Source of the DNA: Phycisphaerales bacterium
GTDB lineage: Bacteria; Planctomycetota; Phycisphaerae; Phycisphaerales; UBA1924
NCBI GenBank assembly: GCA_020849615.1
Contig: JADLFW010000016.1
Location: 101,378-165,377, forward strand
DNA length: 64,000 bases
Direction of reading: 5' to 3'
The translations under genes and the position numbers were made by a program. This document shows positions 42,195 to 50,174 of this stretch, in pieces. The notes under the pieces were generated by a model. The model had not been told where the DNA came from. It searched no databases and saw only the letters and a program-made list of their open reading frames with translations. Position 1 is the stretch's first letter; each line of letters starts with the position of its first letter.

Positions 42195-44284
42195 GAGATC
42201 CGCCTCCTCACCACCTCCTCCGCGCCCCCCGCCACCACCAGCTCCTGCGCCACCGGGCTCAGAGGCGGGAACGCAAACTCCTTCCCACCTACCCTCAGCA
42301 CCGACCGCGTGTAGTCGATCTCGATCTCGCCGATGAGGATCGACTTCTCCCCTTCGTGCCTCTGTGCCTCCGTGCCTTCGTGCCTTTCCTTCCGCAGCCA
42401 CGCCACGAGCTCAGGGCATTCAAACACGACAAACCCGTTGTTGAACGCGTTGCGCTTGTACGTCTCGCTGAAACTCGCCGCGATCACGCAGGGGATCCCG
42501 AAGAACTTGAGCGCCGTCGCCGCCTGCTCCCGGCTCGACCCCGTCCCGAAGTTCAGCCCGCCCACCACCACATCGCCGGGCCGCGCCCGCGCCCGGAACT
42601 CCGGGTCGTAGTTCTCGAAGATCACCCCCGCCATCTGCTCCTTCGTCATCGCATCGTTGTACGTGTGCTTGCCCGCGTAGATGCCATCGGTGTTCAGGTT
42701 GTCCTTGTCCATGAACCACACCCGCCCGCGCACCCGCTCCGGGAACCCCTCGATCACTTCGACGCCGCCCGTGCCACCGACCTCACCGAGTCCTCGAGGG
42801 GAGGTCGGTGCTCCATCTCCATCCACCATCCGTGATTCGCCGCTCCCCTTGGCCCTCACGCGCCCGACGACCCTCACCTCTTCAAACTTCTCCGGGCTGC
42901 ACACATACCCCGCCACCGCGCTCGCCGCCACCACCGCCGGCGAGCCCAGGTACACCAGCCCCGCGCGATCCCCCATCCGCCCCTCGAAGTTCCGGTTCGT
43001 TGCCGAGATCCCGACCTCGCCCGCCTTGATCGTCCCCGCCCCCAGCCCGATGCACGTCCCGCAGCCGGGCGGGAGCTCGATCGCTCCGGCCTCCACCAGC
43101 GTCCCCCACACGCCCTCACGCTGAGCCCGGGCCTGCGTCTCCGCGCTCGCCGCCGCCAGGTAGAACTCCACCCCCGGCGCCACCTTCTTGCCCTTCACGA
43201 TCCCCGCCGCCTCCGCCAGGTCCTCGTACCGCGCATTCACGCACGACATCAGCCACGCCTTGTTGATCTTCACCCGCCGCGCTTCCATCTCCGGCAGGCT
43301 CACCATCGTCTTCACATCGTTCGGGCCCGACACGTGCGGGATCACGCTCGACAGGTCGATCTCCAGCTCCACCGCGTATTCGGCATCAGCATCCGCCGTG
43401 TACGGATTGACGACTTGCCCTTCGCCATTCGCCTCGCCCCACCACCGCTCAACCTCCTCCTTCGTATACCCCCCCAGGCTCCCCGCCCTCCTCACGCCGG
43501 GCCTATCCCCCCTCGCGAAGTACTCCGCCCGCGACAGCAGGTACGCCCGCGTCATCCCATCGAACGGGAACACCCCCGCCAGCGCCCCCCACTCGGTCGT
43601 CATGTTCGCGATCGACATCCGCTGGTCGATCGACAGGCTCCCCACTCCATCCCCCGCGAACTCCACCGCGTGGTTCAGCACCTCATCCTGGTTGAACACG
43701 CCGCACAGCGCGACGATCACATCCTTCCCCACGACGCCGGGCCTCAGCCTCCCCTTCAGCCACACCCGCGCCACCGGCGGGCACTGCCACCACGTCACCC
43801 CGCTCGCCCACAGGCTCGCCGCATCCGTCCGCACCACCGGCGTCCCCAGCGCTCCCAGCGCGCCGTACAGGTTCGAGTGCGAATCGCTCCCCACCACCAT
43901 CGCGCCCGGCACGACGTACCCCTGCTCCACCATCACCTGGTGGCTGATCCCCGTCCCCGCCGGGTAGAAATCGATCCCGTGCTCCGCCGCGAACGCCTCG
44001 ATCTTCGCGTACTTCCCGAGATTCTCCGGCGTCCGGTTCTGAATGTCGTGGTCGATCGCGAACACCGGCTGCCGCGGGTCCTCAATCCGCGGTGGCACCG
44101 GCGTCCCGCCTCTGCTCACTCCCTTCCAGATCTCCCTGAACTTCGGGATCACCGCGCCCGTGTTGTCGTGCGTCATCACGTGCTTGGGCCGGATCATCAC
44201 GAACTCGCCCGCCCGCACCGCCTGCCCGGGCTTCAGCCCCGCCGCGTACCGAGTCGCGATCTTCTCAACCAGCGTCAAGCCCAT
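42182..44284 (-). CDS. Fused homoaconitase-type aconitase-family hydratase
   Basis: A 700-residue iron-sulfur dehydratase with the large (LeuC-like) and small (LeuD-like) domains in one chain, as in homoaconitases. Seen are FAIDHDIQN, MVVGSDSHSNLYGALG, MTTEWGALAGVFPFD, the cluster cysteines SCVNARYEDL and PPGCGTCIGLG, ATNRNFEGRMG, and the small-domain swivel loop GLNFGTGSSREQAATALKFFGI. Homoaconitase, homocitrate dehydratase or a relative is likely, and exact substrate is open. Three repeat inserts lie in frame: SRGGTPVPPRI (about 57-66), DGAPTSPRGLGEVGGTG (about 490-506) and RHEGTEAQRHEGE (about 633-644). The C-terminus ISNGK and its TAG stop come from a 7-base repeat. The stop differs from any family norm. 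Confidence 0.88.
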   Translation of the reverse strand: MGLTLVEKIATRYAAGLKPGQAVRAGEFVMIRPKHVMTHDNTGAVIPKFREIWKGVSRGGTPVPPRIEDPRQPVFAIDHDIQNRTPENLGKYAKIEAFAAEHGIDFYPAGTGISHQVMVEQGYVVPGAMVVGSDSHSNLYGALGALGTPVVRTDAASLWASGVTWWQCPPVARVWLKGRLRPGVVGKDVIVALCGVFNQDEVLNHAVEFAGDGVGSLSIDQRMSIANMTTEWGALAGVFPFDGMTRAYLLSRAEYFARGDRPGVRRAGSLGGYTKEEVERWWGEANGEGQVVNPYTADADAEYAVELEIDLSSVIPHVSGPNDVKTMVSLPEMEARRVKINKAWLMSCVNARYEDLAEAAGIVKGKKVAPGVEFYLAAASAETQARAQREGVWGTLVEAGAIELPPGCGTCIGLGAGTIKAGEVGISATNRNFEGRMGDRAGLVYLGSPAVVAASAVAGYVCSPEKFEEVRVVGRVRAKGSGESRMVDGDGAPTSPRGLGEVGGTGGVEVIEGFPERVRGRVWFMDKDNLNTDGIYAGKHTYNDAMTKEQMAGVIFENYDPEFRARARPGDVVVGGLNFGTGSSREQAATALKFFGIPCVIAASFSETYKRNAFNNGFVVFECPELVAWLRKERHEGTEAQRHEGEKSILIGEIEIDYTRSVLRVGGKEFAFPPLSPVAQELVVAGGAEEVVRRRISNGK
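42353..42384. repeat. 8-base tandem repeat inside the homoaconitase gene
   Basis: Four octamer units, C(T)(T/C)(C/T)GTGC, in the coding frame. It matches the array at 24308 in number of units and in the peptide it encodes. Confidence 0.9.
42768..42814. repeat. CACCGACTTC-type palindromic element inside the homoaconitase gene
   Basis: A close copy of the priA elements with CACCGACCTC/GAGGTCGGTG arms, so both arms changed together. Here the gene is read from the opposite strand, which gives APTSPRGLGEVGGTG. Confidence 0.92.
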
Positions 44285-44295
44285 GGCGCTTCGCT

Positions 44296-44330
44296 CCCAG
44301 TGCCCACTACCCAGTGCCCAGTGCCTATTC
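44296..44330. repeat. 7-base tandem repeat, five units
   Basis: Five heptamers (CCCAGTG, CCCACTA, CCCAGTG, CCCAGTG, CCTATTC). The last one contains the stop codon of the tryptophanase-type gene. Confidence 0.9.
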
Positions 44331-45683
44331 CTCTTCAAACTTCGCCGTAAAGTGCCTCAGCACCTCCGGGCCTTCCGTCATCCGCATCCCGCGCAGCGTC
44401 GACCGCACCGCGTACAGCTCGCCGGCCGCCTCCGCCACGTAGTCGATATGACTCTGCGTGTACACCCGCCGCGGGATCGCCAGCCGCACCAGCTCCATCG
44501 CCGGCGCGGGTCGGCCCGCGCCCCCGAACATCACGCTCCCGATCTCGCAGCTTCTGATCCCGCCGACCCGGTACAACCCGCACGCCACCGCCTGCCCCGG
44601 GAACTTCTCGGCCGGGATGTGCGGGCAGAACGCCCTGGCGTCGATGTAGATCGCGTGCCCGCCGGGCGGCTCCACGATCTCGATCCCGCTCGCCCGCAGC
44701 CGCTCCCCCAGGTACTCGGTCGAGCGGATCCGGTACGCGAGGTAGTCATCCTCCAGCACCTCCTCGAACCCCTGCGCCATCGCCTCCAGGTCCCGCCCGG
44801 CCAGCCCGCCGTACGTCACGTACCCCTCGGTCAGGATCAGCAGGTTGCTGGCCCGGTGGAACAGCCCGTGGTCCCGCAGCAGCAGCACCCCGCCGATGTT
44901 CACCATCCCGTCCTTCTTCGCCGAGATCGTCGCGCCGTCCGCCAGGTCGAACATGTCGCGCACGATCTCGCGCACGGGCCGCCCGCGCTGGCCCTCCTCG
45001 CGCGTCCGGATGAACCACGCGTTCTCCGCGAACCGGCACGCATCCAGGAACATCGGCAGCCGGTGCCGGTCGCACACCGCCCGCACCATCCGCAGGTTCT
45101 CCAGCGACACAGGCTGGCCGCCCCCGCTGTTGTTGGTCACCGTCACCATGACGCACGGGATCTTCTCGCGCCCCACCCGCGCGATCAGCGCCTCCAGCGC
45201 GGGGATGTTCATGTTCCCCTTGAACGGATGCCGCGCCTTGGGGTCGGTCGCCTCCGGCAGCATCAGGTTCACCGCCTCGGCCCCGCTGTGCTCCACGTTG
45301 GCCCGCGTCGTGTCGAAGTGCGCGTTGTTGGGGACCACCAGCCCCTTGCCGCCGATCAGCTCGAAGAGAATCCGCTCGCTGGCCCGGCCCTGGTGCGTCG
45401 GCAGGATGTGGTCAAACCCCGTGATGCGGCGCAGCGTGTCGCGGAACCGGAAGAAGGACTCCGCCCCCGCGTACGACTCGTCGGCCCGCATGATCCCGGC
45501 CCACTGCTCGCTGCTCATCGCCCCCGTCCCCGAGTCGGTCAGCAGGTCGATCAGCACATCCCGGGCCGCGATCAGGAACGGGTTGAAGCTCGCCTCCCGC
45601 AGGATCCCCTCCCGCTGCTCGCGGGTCGTCATCCTCAGCGGCTCCACGGTCTTGATCCGGAACGGTTCGATGATGGTCTTCAT
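44325..45683 (-). CDS. Tryptophanase / beta-eliminating lyase
   Basis: A 452-residue PLP enzyme of the tryptophanase and tyrosine phenol-lyase family, cleaving an aromatic amino acid to indole or phenol, pyruvate and ammonia. It starts at 45683 (MKTIIEPFRIKTVEPLRMTT). Landmarks are DLLTDSGTGAMSSEQWAGIM, LPTHQGRASERI, FKGNMNIPALE, VTNNSGGGQPVS, FLDACRFAENAWFI, the Schiff-base lysine in ATISAKKDGMVNIGG (about 256-257), YGGLAGRDLEAMA and IPRRVYTQSH. The ending VLRHFTAKF keeps the His of tryptophanases where tyrosine phenol-lyases have Phe, so tryptophanase is favoured, though some segments look like the other enzyme. Confidence 0.9.
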   Translation of the reverse strand: MKTIIEPFRIKTVEPLRMTTREQREGILREASFNPFLIAARDVLIDLLTDSGTGAMSSEQWAGIMRADESYAGAESFFRFRDTLRRITGFDHILPTHQGRASERILFELIGGKGLVVPNNAHFDTTRANVEHSGAEAVNLMLPEATDPKARHPFKGNMNIPALEALIARVGREKIPCVMVTVTNNSGGGQPVSLENLRMVRAVCDRHRLPMFLDACRFAENAWFIRTREEGQRGRPVREIVRDMFDLADGATISAKKDGMVNIGGVLLLRDHGLFHRASNLLILTEGYVTYGGLAGRDLEAMAQGFEEVLEDDYLAYRIRSTEYLGERLRASGIEIVEPPGGHAIYIDARAFCPHIPAEKFPGQAVACGLYRVGGIRSCEIGSVMFGGAGRPAPAMELVRLAIPRRVYTQSHIDYVAEAAGELYAVRSTLRGMRMTEGPEVLRHFTAKFEEE

Positions 45684-45838
45684 GGCTTCCCCGGCGGGCC
45701 CGGGCCGGCTCAACCGCGCCCGCTTCCCCGCTCCGCCATGGTACCGCCGGGCCGCGCCGGCAACTGAACCGGCTTTGACCCCGACTTCACCCGCCCTTCA
45801 TCACCACGCCCCGACCATCGCACGTCCAGGAGCCCGCC

Positions 45839-46102
45839 ATGCCCGAACCCGACGACCCCCTCCCGCCCGTGCGCACCATCCGCGGCCTGCTCACCCAGGT
45901 CGCGCGGCGCGTGCGCGATGATGCCACCAGGGTCGATGAGTGGGAAGCCCAGTCCCTCCTCGCCACCACGGCCGAAGTCCTCAAATGCCTCGATGAAGCC
46001 TACGAGCGGTACGAACTCCGCCACCCCGCGGGGAGCAATCGCCCGCGCGGGCCGGGGAGTGCCCCGTGGAACCACCCGCCCGACATCCACGGCCGGGCCT
46101 GA
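45839..46102 (+). CDS. Small hypothetical protein
   Basis: An 87-residue soluble protein with AGGA 8 bases before the ATG. A helical region (IRGLLTQVARRVRDDATRVDEWEAQSLLATTAEVLKCLDEAYERYELR) is followed by a disordered basic, Pro-rich tail. Codon use matches the neighbours. I do not recognise the family. It converges with the helicase gene, 21 bases away. Confidence 0.6.
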   Translation: MPEPDDPLPPVRTIRGLLTQVARRVRDDATRVDEWEAQSLLATTAEVLKCLDEAYERYELRHPAGSNRPRGPGSAPWNHPPDIHGRA

Positions 46103-46123
46103 GGTTTCAGGTTCATCACACCG

Positions 46124-47797
46124 TCACGGCTTGATGGTGCCGCCGCGGAAGTTCCGCCGGGATGATGAGCCGGAGGCCGGCTTGTGCGCGGGGTGAGCGC
46201 TGTGGCCGGCGTGCCCGCCCCCCGTATGGCCCGAGTGACCCGAATGGCCCGCGTGGCCCGGATGGCTTGCGTGACCCGAATGGCCCGCGTGGCTCGACCG
46301 CGCGGCCGGCTTGGCTTCGCGCAGCGCGTGATCCCCGGCCGCCGCGGGCTTCCCCGCCGAAGTCCGGGCTGCGCTGTGGGCGCCCTGGCGCTTGCCCGCG
46401 CCGCCGCCGACCCGCGCGGGGCGCTTGGCCGGGCCCGAGCCGCCCGTGCGGTGCGGCTGCCCCCGGTGGCCCGCGTGCGCCCGCTCGCCGCGCGACTCGC
46501 GCTCGGCGGGCCGGGCCGCGAACTTGGGCGCATCATCCAGCACGGGGATCGACCGGCGGATCAGCTTCTCGATGTCCCTGAGGAAGAACCGTTCATCGCG
46601 GTCGCAGAAAGCGATCGCGCGGCCCGTGGCGCCGGCCCGGCCCGTGCGGCCGATGCGGTGCACGTAGGTTTCGGGGATGTTGGGGATGTCGAAGTTGACG
46701 ACGAGTTCGATCTCGTCGATGTCGATGCCCCGGGCGGCGATGTCGGTCGCGACCAGCACTGGCGTGCGGCCCGTGCGGAAGCTCTCGAGGGTCTTCTGGC
46801 GGATGTTCTGGCGCTTGTTGCCGTGGATGGCGTCGGCGCCGATGCCGTCCTTCATCAGCGATTTCACCAGCTTGTCGGCCCCGTGCTTGGTGCGGGTGAA
46901 GACGAGGGTGCGCGACCTGGCGGCCTTGCTCTTGAGGATGTGCGCGAGCAGCTCGGGCTTGTGCTGCTTGTCCACCATGTACACGGCCTGCTGCACCAGC
47001 TCGGTCGTGGAGGAGACCGGGGTGACCTCGACGCTGACCGGCGAGCGGAGGATGGTGTCGGCGAGCTGGCGGATGTCGCGCGGCATGGTGGCGCTGAACA
47101 TCAGCGTCTGGCGCTTGTGGGGGAGCTTGGCGACGATCTTGCGGATGTCGGCGATGAAGCCCATGTCGAGCATGCGGTCGGCCTCATCGAGGACGAAGAT
47201 CTCGATCCCCGTGAGGTTCACGTAGCCCTGCTCCATGAGGTCGAGCAGGCGGCCGGGGGTGGCGACGATGATGTCGACACCGCGCTTCAGGGCCGCGACC
47301 TGCTGGCCCTGCCCGACGCCGCCGAAGATGACGGTCTGGCTGAGCCTGGTGTTGGCGCCGTAGGTCTCGAAGCTCTCGGCGATCTGGAGGGCCAGCTCGC
47401 GGGTGGGCGAGAGGACCAGGACCCGCGCGGGGTGCGCGGCCCGGGCCGTGCTGCGGTGGCCCGTGTGGCCCGCGTGGCTGTTGCGACTGGTGTGGGTGGT
47501 GTGGGTGGTGTGCGGCGGGTGGGCCGCGGGCCTGTGGTGGTCGGCCGCGGCGGCGTGGTGCGCGCCGGCGACGGCGGCCTTGGCGGCGGCGGGCGGGGCG
47601 CTCTCCATCAGGCGGTGGAGGATGGGCAGGGCGAAGGCGGCGGTTTTGCCGGTGCCGGTCTGGGCGCAGCCCAGGAGGTCCTTGCCTTCGATGATGTGCG
47701 GGATGGCCTTGGCCTGGATGGGGGTCGGGGTGGTGTACCCCTCTGCGGCCACGGCCCGGACGATGGGCTCGGCGAGCCCCAGGGACTGAAACTTCAT
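46124..47797 (-). CDS. DEAD-box RNA helicase with histidine-rich insert and tail
   Basis: A 557-residue ATP-dependent RNA helicase of the RhlE type. The motifs are in order: Q motif [35 protein letters not shown], Ia PTRELALQ, Ib [51 protein letters not shown]. Two parts are unusual. Between motifs I and Ia is an insert rich in His ([20 protein letters not shown]). The C-terminal tail ends in about twelve Gly-His/Ser-His units ([20 protein letters not shown]). The tail DNA is an 18-base repeat. The histidines might bind metal or RNA. The start at 47797 opens the Q motif directly. Confidence 0.92.
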   Translation of the reverse strand: MKFQSLGLAEPIVRAVAAEGYTTPTPIQAKAIPHIIEGKDLLGCAQTGTGKTAAFALPILHRLMESAPPAAAKAAVAGAHHAAAADHHRPAAHPPHTTHTTHTSRNSHAGHTGHRSTARAAHPARVLVLSPTRELALQIAESFETYGANTRLSQTVIFGGVGQGQQVAALKRGVDIIVATPGRLLDLMEQGYVNLTGIEIFVLDEADRMLDMGFIADIRKIVAKLPHKRQTLMFSATMPRDIRQLADTILRSPVSVEVTPVSSTTELVQQAVYMVDKQHKPELLAHILKSKAARSRTLVFTRTKHGADKLVKSLMKDGIGADAIHGNKRQNIRQKTLESFRTGRTPVLVATDIAARGIDIDEIELVVNFDIPNIPETYVHRIGRTGRAGATGRAIAFCDRDERFFLRDIEKLIRRSIPVLDDAPKFAARPAERESRGERAHAGHRGQPHRTGGSGPAKRPARVGGGAGKRQGAHSAARTSAGKPAAAGDHALREAKPAARSSHAGHSGHASHPGHAGHSGHSGHTGGGHAGHSAHPAHKPASGSSSRRNFRGGTIKP

Positions 47798-47918
47798 GAA
47801 TTCTCGTATGGAACGGCCGCCCGGAGGAGCCCGCGTACGTCGCGGGTCAGTGATGAATCGACAGGTCGCGCGGGCGGCACTGGAAACCAATCATAGGCCC
47901 GGCGGATGCCGTGGGATG

Positions 47919-48503
47919 TCAGCCGGCGTTCTGCGCCTTCTTGCCCAGCACCTTGGCGATGTCGAAGTCGATGAAGTCGGCGTGGTGGAAGATCCAGGAT
48001 TCGATGGTGCGATCGACCTTATCGCCCTCGTGGCTGTGGGTGGCGATGATGTGCATGACCTCGGGGGGGAGGCCGTGCTTGTAGCAGAGGGCGACGCCGC
48101 TGAAGGGGTGGCGGAGCATCTCGCCGTAGAAGCCCTTGATGACCTTGCCCGAGGCATCCTTGTCGAACTCCAGCATCTTGCCGACATCGGCGAGGAGCGA
48201 GCCGGCGATGAGGTGGTCGAGGTTGACCGGGATGCGCGGGCCGAAGACCTCGCCCAGCACCTTGGTGATGGCGATGCACTGCTTGCAGCAGGAGTTGAGG
48301 TGCTCGACGAAGCGGAGGTCGATCTTGCCGGCGAGCAGCGTGAAGGGGATCGCGCGGATCTCCTCGAAGGTCCAGCCCTTGCCGCCGCAGCCGGTGGTGA
48401 GGGCCTCGCTCCAGACGGCGGCGACCTTGTCGCGCAGGCCCGGGCTGCGGATGTCCATGAGGTTGGGGAAGAGCTTCGCGATGTCGGCGGTTGAGTAGGC
48501 CAT
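47919..48503 (-). CDS. HD-domain (HDOD-like) protein
   Basis: A 194-residue all-helical cytoplasmic protein. The layout is that of HD phosphohydrolases or HDOD signalling domains: VEHLNSCCKQCIAITKVLGEVFG, DHLIAGSLLADVGKMLEF, RHPFSGVALCYKHGLPPEVMHIIATHSHEGDK and FHHADFIDFD. The usual His-Asp pair of the HD motif reads Ala-Asp in LLADVGK, so the catalytic metal site may be incomplete while other histidines remain. Four cysteines in the first half are unusual. A TACCCT hexamer lies 6 bases before the ATG. The gene upstream has an open frame that runs far into this one. Confidence 0.78.
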   Translation of the reverse strand: MAYSTADIAKLFPNLMDIRSPGLRDKVAAVWSEALTTGCGGKGWTFEEIRAIPFTLLAGKIDLRFVEHLNSCCKQCIAITKVLGEVFGPRIPVNLDHLIAGSLLADVGKMLEFDKDASGKVIKGFYGEMLRHPFSGVALCYKHGLPPEVMHIIATHSHEGDKVDRTIESWIFHHADFIDFDIAKVLGKKAQNAG

Positions 48504-49026
48504 GGCGGTAGGGTAATCGAGGGAGGCGGGGGTCGGGGGACCGGGGGTCGGAAGATCGGCGGTCGGGGGATTGGGCGTGGGGGGATTGGGCGTGGGGGGA
48601 CCGCGAGAGTCCGGCGCGTGGGCGGCGGACCGGCGTTTTGACCCGCAGGATCTGGGTGCAGATGCGGCGCTGCTCGACGGGCGGGGTGAGCGGGATGAGC
48701 CGCTGGAGCGTGGTGAGAGCGTGGAGCTGGGCGGTGTCGGCGATGAGGGAGCGGAGGAACGAAAACTGCTCGCGGAAGCGGGGAGAACCCGCGGCCGCGA
48801 GCAGCTGGGATGCGGGGATCGCCAGGTGGCGGGCCGCCTCGACGAAGTTGAAGCCGTGCTCGATGATCGCCGTAAGCACGCGGTCGGCGGTCTGAAACTC
48901 GACGGTTTGCGACTCGGCGATTTGCGATTCGGCGGCTTGGGGGCGGGTTGTGCCGGGTGTGCTCACGGGGGCGAACATACGGGTCTTTCGCGCGGATTCA
49001 AGGGCCTGGCGGCGCATGACCGCCAA
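48019..49026 (-). CDS. Helix-turn-helix-like hypothetical protein, 3' end uncertain
   Basis: The first 140 or so codons are gene-like and contain VLTAIIEHGFNFVEAARHLAIPASQLLAAAGSPRF, which looks like a helix-turn-helix, then a helical stretch ending ICTQILRVKTPVRRPR. An N-terminal AESQIAESQTVEFQTADR is encoded by three 15-base repeats. After residue 140 the frame enters a block of 7/14-base repeats (48526-48600) and then runs 485 bases into the HD-domain gene in another frame, which is surely not genuine coding. Repeat growth has probably removed the real stop. The start may be 49026, 49017 or 48978. Function is unknown. Confidence 0.45.
   Translation of the reverse strand: MAVMRRQALESARKTRMFAPVSTPGTTRPQAAESQIAESQTVEFQTADRVLTAIIEHGFNFVEAARHLAIPASQLLAAAGSPRFREQFSFLRSLIADTAQLHALTTLQRLIPLTPPVEQRRICTQILRVKTPVRRPRAGLSRSPHAQSPHAQSPDRRSSDPRSPDPRLPRLPYRHGLLNRRHREALPQPHGHPQPGPARQGRRRLERGPHHRLRRQGLDLRGDPRDPLHAARRQDRPPLRRAPQLLLQAVHRHHQGAGRGLRPAHPGQPRPPHRRLAPRRCRQDAGVRQGCLGQGHQGLLRRDAPPPLQRRRPLLQARPPPRGHAHHRHPQPRGR
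48510..48515 (-). promoter_or_regulatory. -10-like TACCCT, 6 bases before the HD-domain gene
   Basis: On the minus strand TACCCT, ACCGCC, then the ATG at 48503. No Shine-Dalgarno sequence is present. Confidence 0.5.
48526..48600. repeat. G-rich 7/14-base tandem repeat
   Basis: Units of the form CGGGGGT or CGGGGGA, then a 14-base unit (GATTGGGCGTGGGG) twice. They lie at the 3' end of the helix-turn-helix-like gene and before the HD-domain gene. Confidence 0.8.
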
Positions 49027-49069
49027 GTTGCGCGCAGGCGTGGTACATGCGCGCGGAATTCCGGCCCGG

Positions 49070-49186
49070 TCACGGGGCGGCGGCGTGGAATCCGGCGGCG
49101 GCGAGGGCGAGCCAGGCGAGGCCCTTGACGGTGAAGAACGTGAGGCCGAGCCAGGCGGCGCGGCGGGTGGCGCGGGGGTTGAGCAT
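49070..49186 (-). CDS. 38-residue membrane protein
   Basis: A very short gene. The ATG at 49186 follows an AGGAACC site at 8 bases. The product MLNPRATRRAAWLGLTFFTV... has a basic start, one membrane helix (AAWLGLTFFTVKGLAWLALAAAGF) with a central Lys, and ends in HAAAP. Codon third positions are almost all C or G, as in the neighbours. It is the first gene after an upstream gap, and lies before the helix-turn-helix-like gene on the same strand. I do not recognise a family. Confidence 0.6.
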   Translation of the reverse strand: MLNPRATRRAAWLGLTFFTVKGLAWLALAAAGFHAAAP

Positions 49187-49262
49187 GGTCAGGTTCCTTC
49201 ATGGAGTGGGGATAGGTGATGTGCATGGGTGTTTTGAACAGAGGTCTCGCGGTCCAACTCGA

Positions 49263-49345
49263 GGCGATCGCCGGCTCCCTCACGGTCGCCGAGGTGCGCG
49301 AGTGGTGGTGGCCCGCTCGCTCACACTCGCGGTTCGGCAGAGCGT
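49263..49345. repeat. GGCTCCCT...CGCTCGCTCAC repeat, intergenic copy
   Basis: GGCTCCCTCACGGTCGC, then a spacer, then GGCCCGCTCGCTCAC-CTCGCGGTTCGGC. The same two blocks occur in the same order at 53930-54005 inside the ATP-grasp subunit gene. A GGCGGACGGCATCCGCC hairpin follows at about 49356. Confidence 0.8.
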
Positions 49346-49388
49346 GGAGGATCCGGCGGACGGCATCCGCCACATCGGCGGCGCCTGA

Positions 49389-50174
49389 TCAGAGGCCGGT
49401 GTTCTTCGGCAGCGGGATGAGGGCGCGGACGCTGCGGCGGTACTTGAGGTAGTTCTCTCCGTGCTCGGCGACGAGGTCGCGCTCCTCGAACCAGACCCCC
49501 ATCGCGATGTAGAGGGAGACCATGACGGCGAAGAAGAGGTGGCCGATGGTCAGGCTGGGCGTGGCCCAGATGGCGATGATGAAGCCGAGCATGAGGGGGT
49601 GGCGGACGAGCTTGTAGAGGCCGACGAGGCGGAAGCCGACCGGGCGGTAGGGCTGGTCACGGAATCGGAGCCAGGTCTGGCGGAGGCCGAAGAGGTCGAA
49701 GTGGCTGACCATGAAGGAGGCGAGGAAGACGATGGCCCACCCCGAGATGGAGACCGCGTTGAGCGCGATGCGGAGGGCGGGAACATCGGTTGACCAGATG
49801 ACCTGCGGCGCGGGGCGCCACTGCCAGAAGATCAGGCCCAGGGCTGCGCTGGCGGCGAGGACGAAGGTGCTGCGCTCGATGGAGCGGGGGACGAACCGGG
49901 TGAACCAGCGCTTGAAGGCCGGGCGGGCCATGATGGTGTGCTGGAGGACGAAGACCATCAGCAGCGCGGCGTTGATGAGCAGGGACGGGAGGACGGGCCC
50001 GGCTGCGCCGGTGTCGATGGACTTGGGGACGAGCCAGTTGCCGAGGAAGCCGATGGCGTAGGTGATGGAGATGAAGAAGCCGGCGTACGCGGTGAGGCCG
50101 TAGGCGAGGGTGGCGGCCCGGGCGAGGGGGTTGGAGCTGGTGACGGGCAGGGATGCGGTGTGGATGGCGGTCAT
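49389..50174 (-). CDS. mddA: Methanethiol S-methyltransferase-like membrane protein
   Basis: A 261-residue inner-membrane methyltransferase with about five to six helices (FISITYAIGFLGNWL, LLINAALLMVFVLQHTIM, STFVLAASAALGLIFWQW, and so on). It belongs to the NnrU/isoprenylcysteine methyltransferase superfamily. Residues IGFLGNWLVPKSIDTG, QHTIMARPAFKRWFTRFVP, IERSTFVL, SHFDLFGLRQTWLRFRDQPYRP, LYKLVRHPLMLGFIIAIWATP and FEERDLVAEHGENYLKYRR closely follow MddA, which makes dimethylsulfide from methanethiol and S-adenosylmethionine. The start at 50174 has AAAGGA upstream. The TetR gene and its operators upstream may control it. Confidence 0.85.
   Translation of the reverse strand: MTAIHTASLPVTSSNPLARAATLAYGLTAYAGFFISITYAIGFLGNWLVPKSIDTGAAGPVLPSLLINAALLMVFVLQHTIMARPAFKRWFTRFVPRSIERSTFVLAASAALGLIFWQWRPAPQVIWSTDVPALRIALNAVSISGWAIVFLASFMVSHFDLFGLRQTWLRFRDQPYRPVGFRLVGLYKLVRHPLMLGFIIAIWATPSLTIGHLFFAVMVSLYIAMGVWFEERDLVAEHGENYLKYRRSVRALIPLPKNTGL

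Noticed and set aside
46184..47896. Long open frame on the strand opposite the RNA helicase
   Set aside because: The helicase has all its motifs in order on the minus strand. The opposite frame has no recognisable domain and the composition of an antisense shadow.
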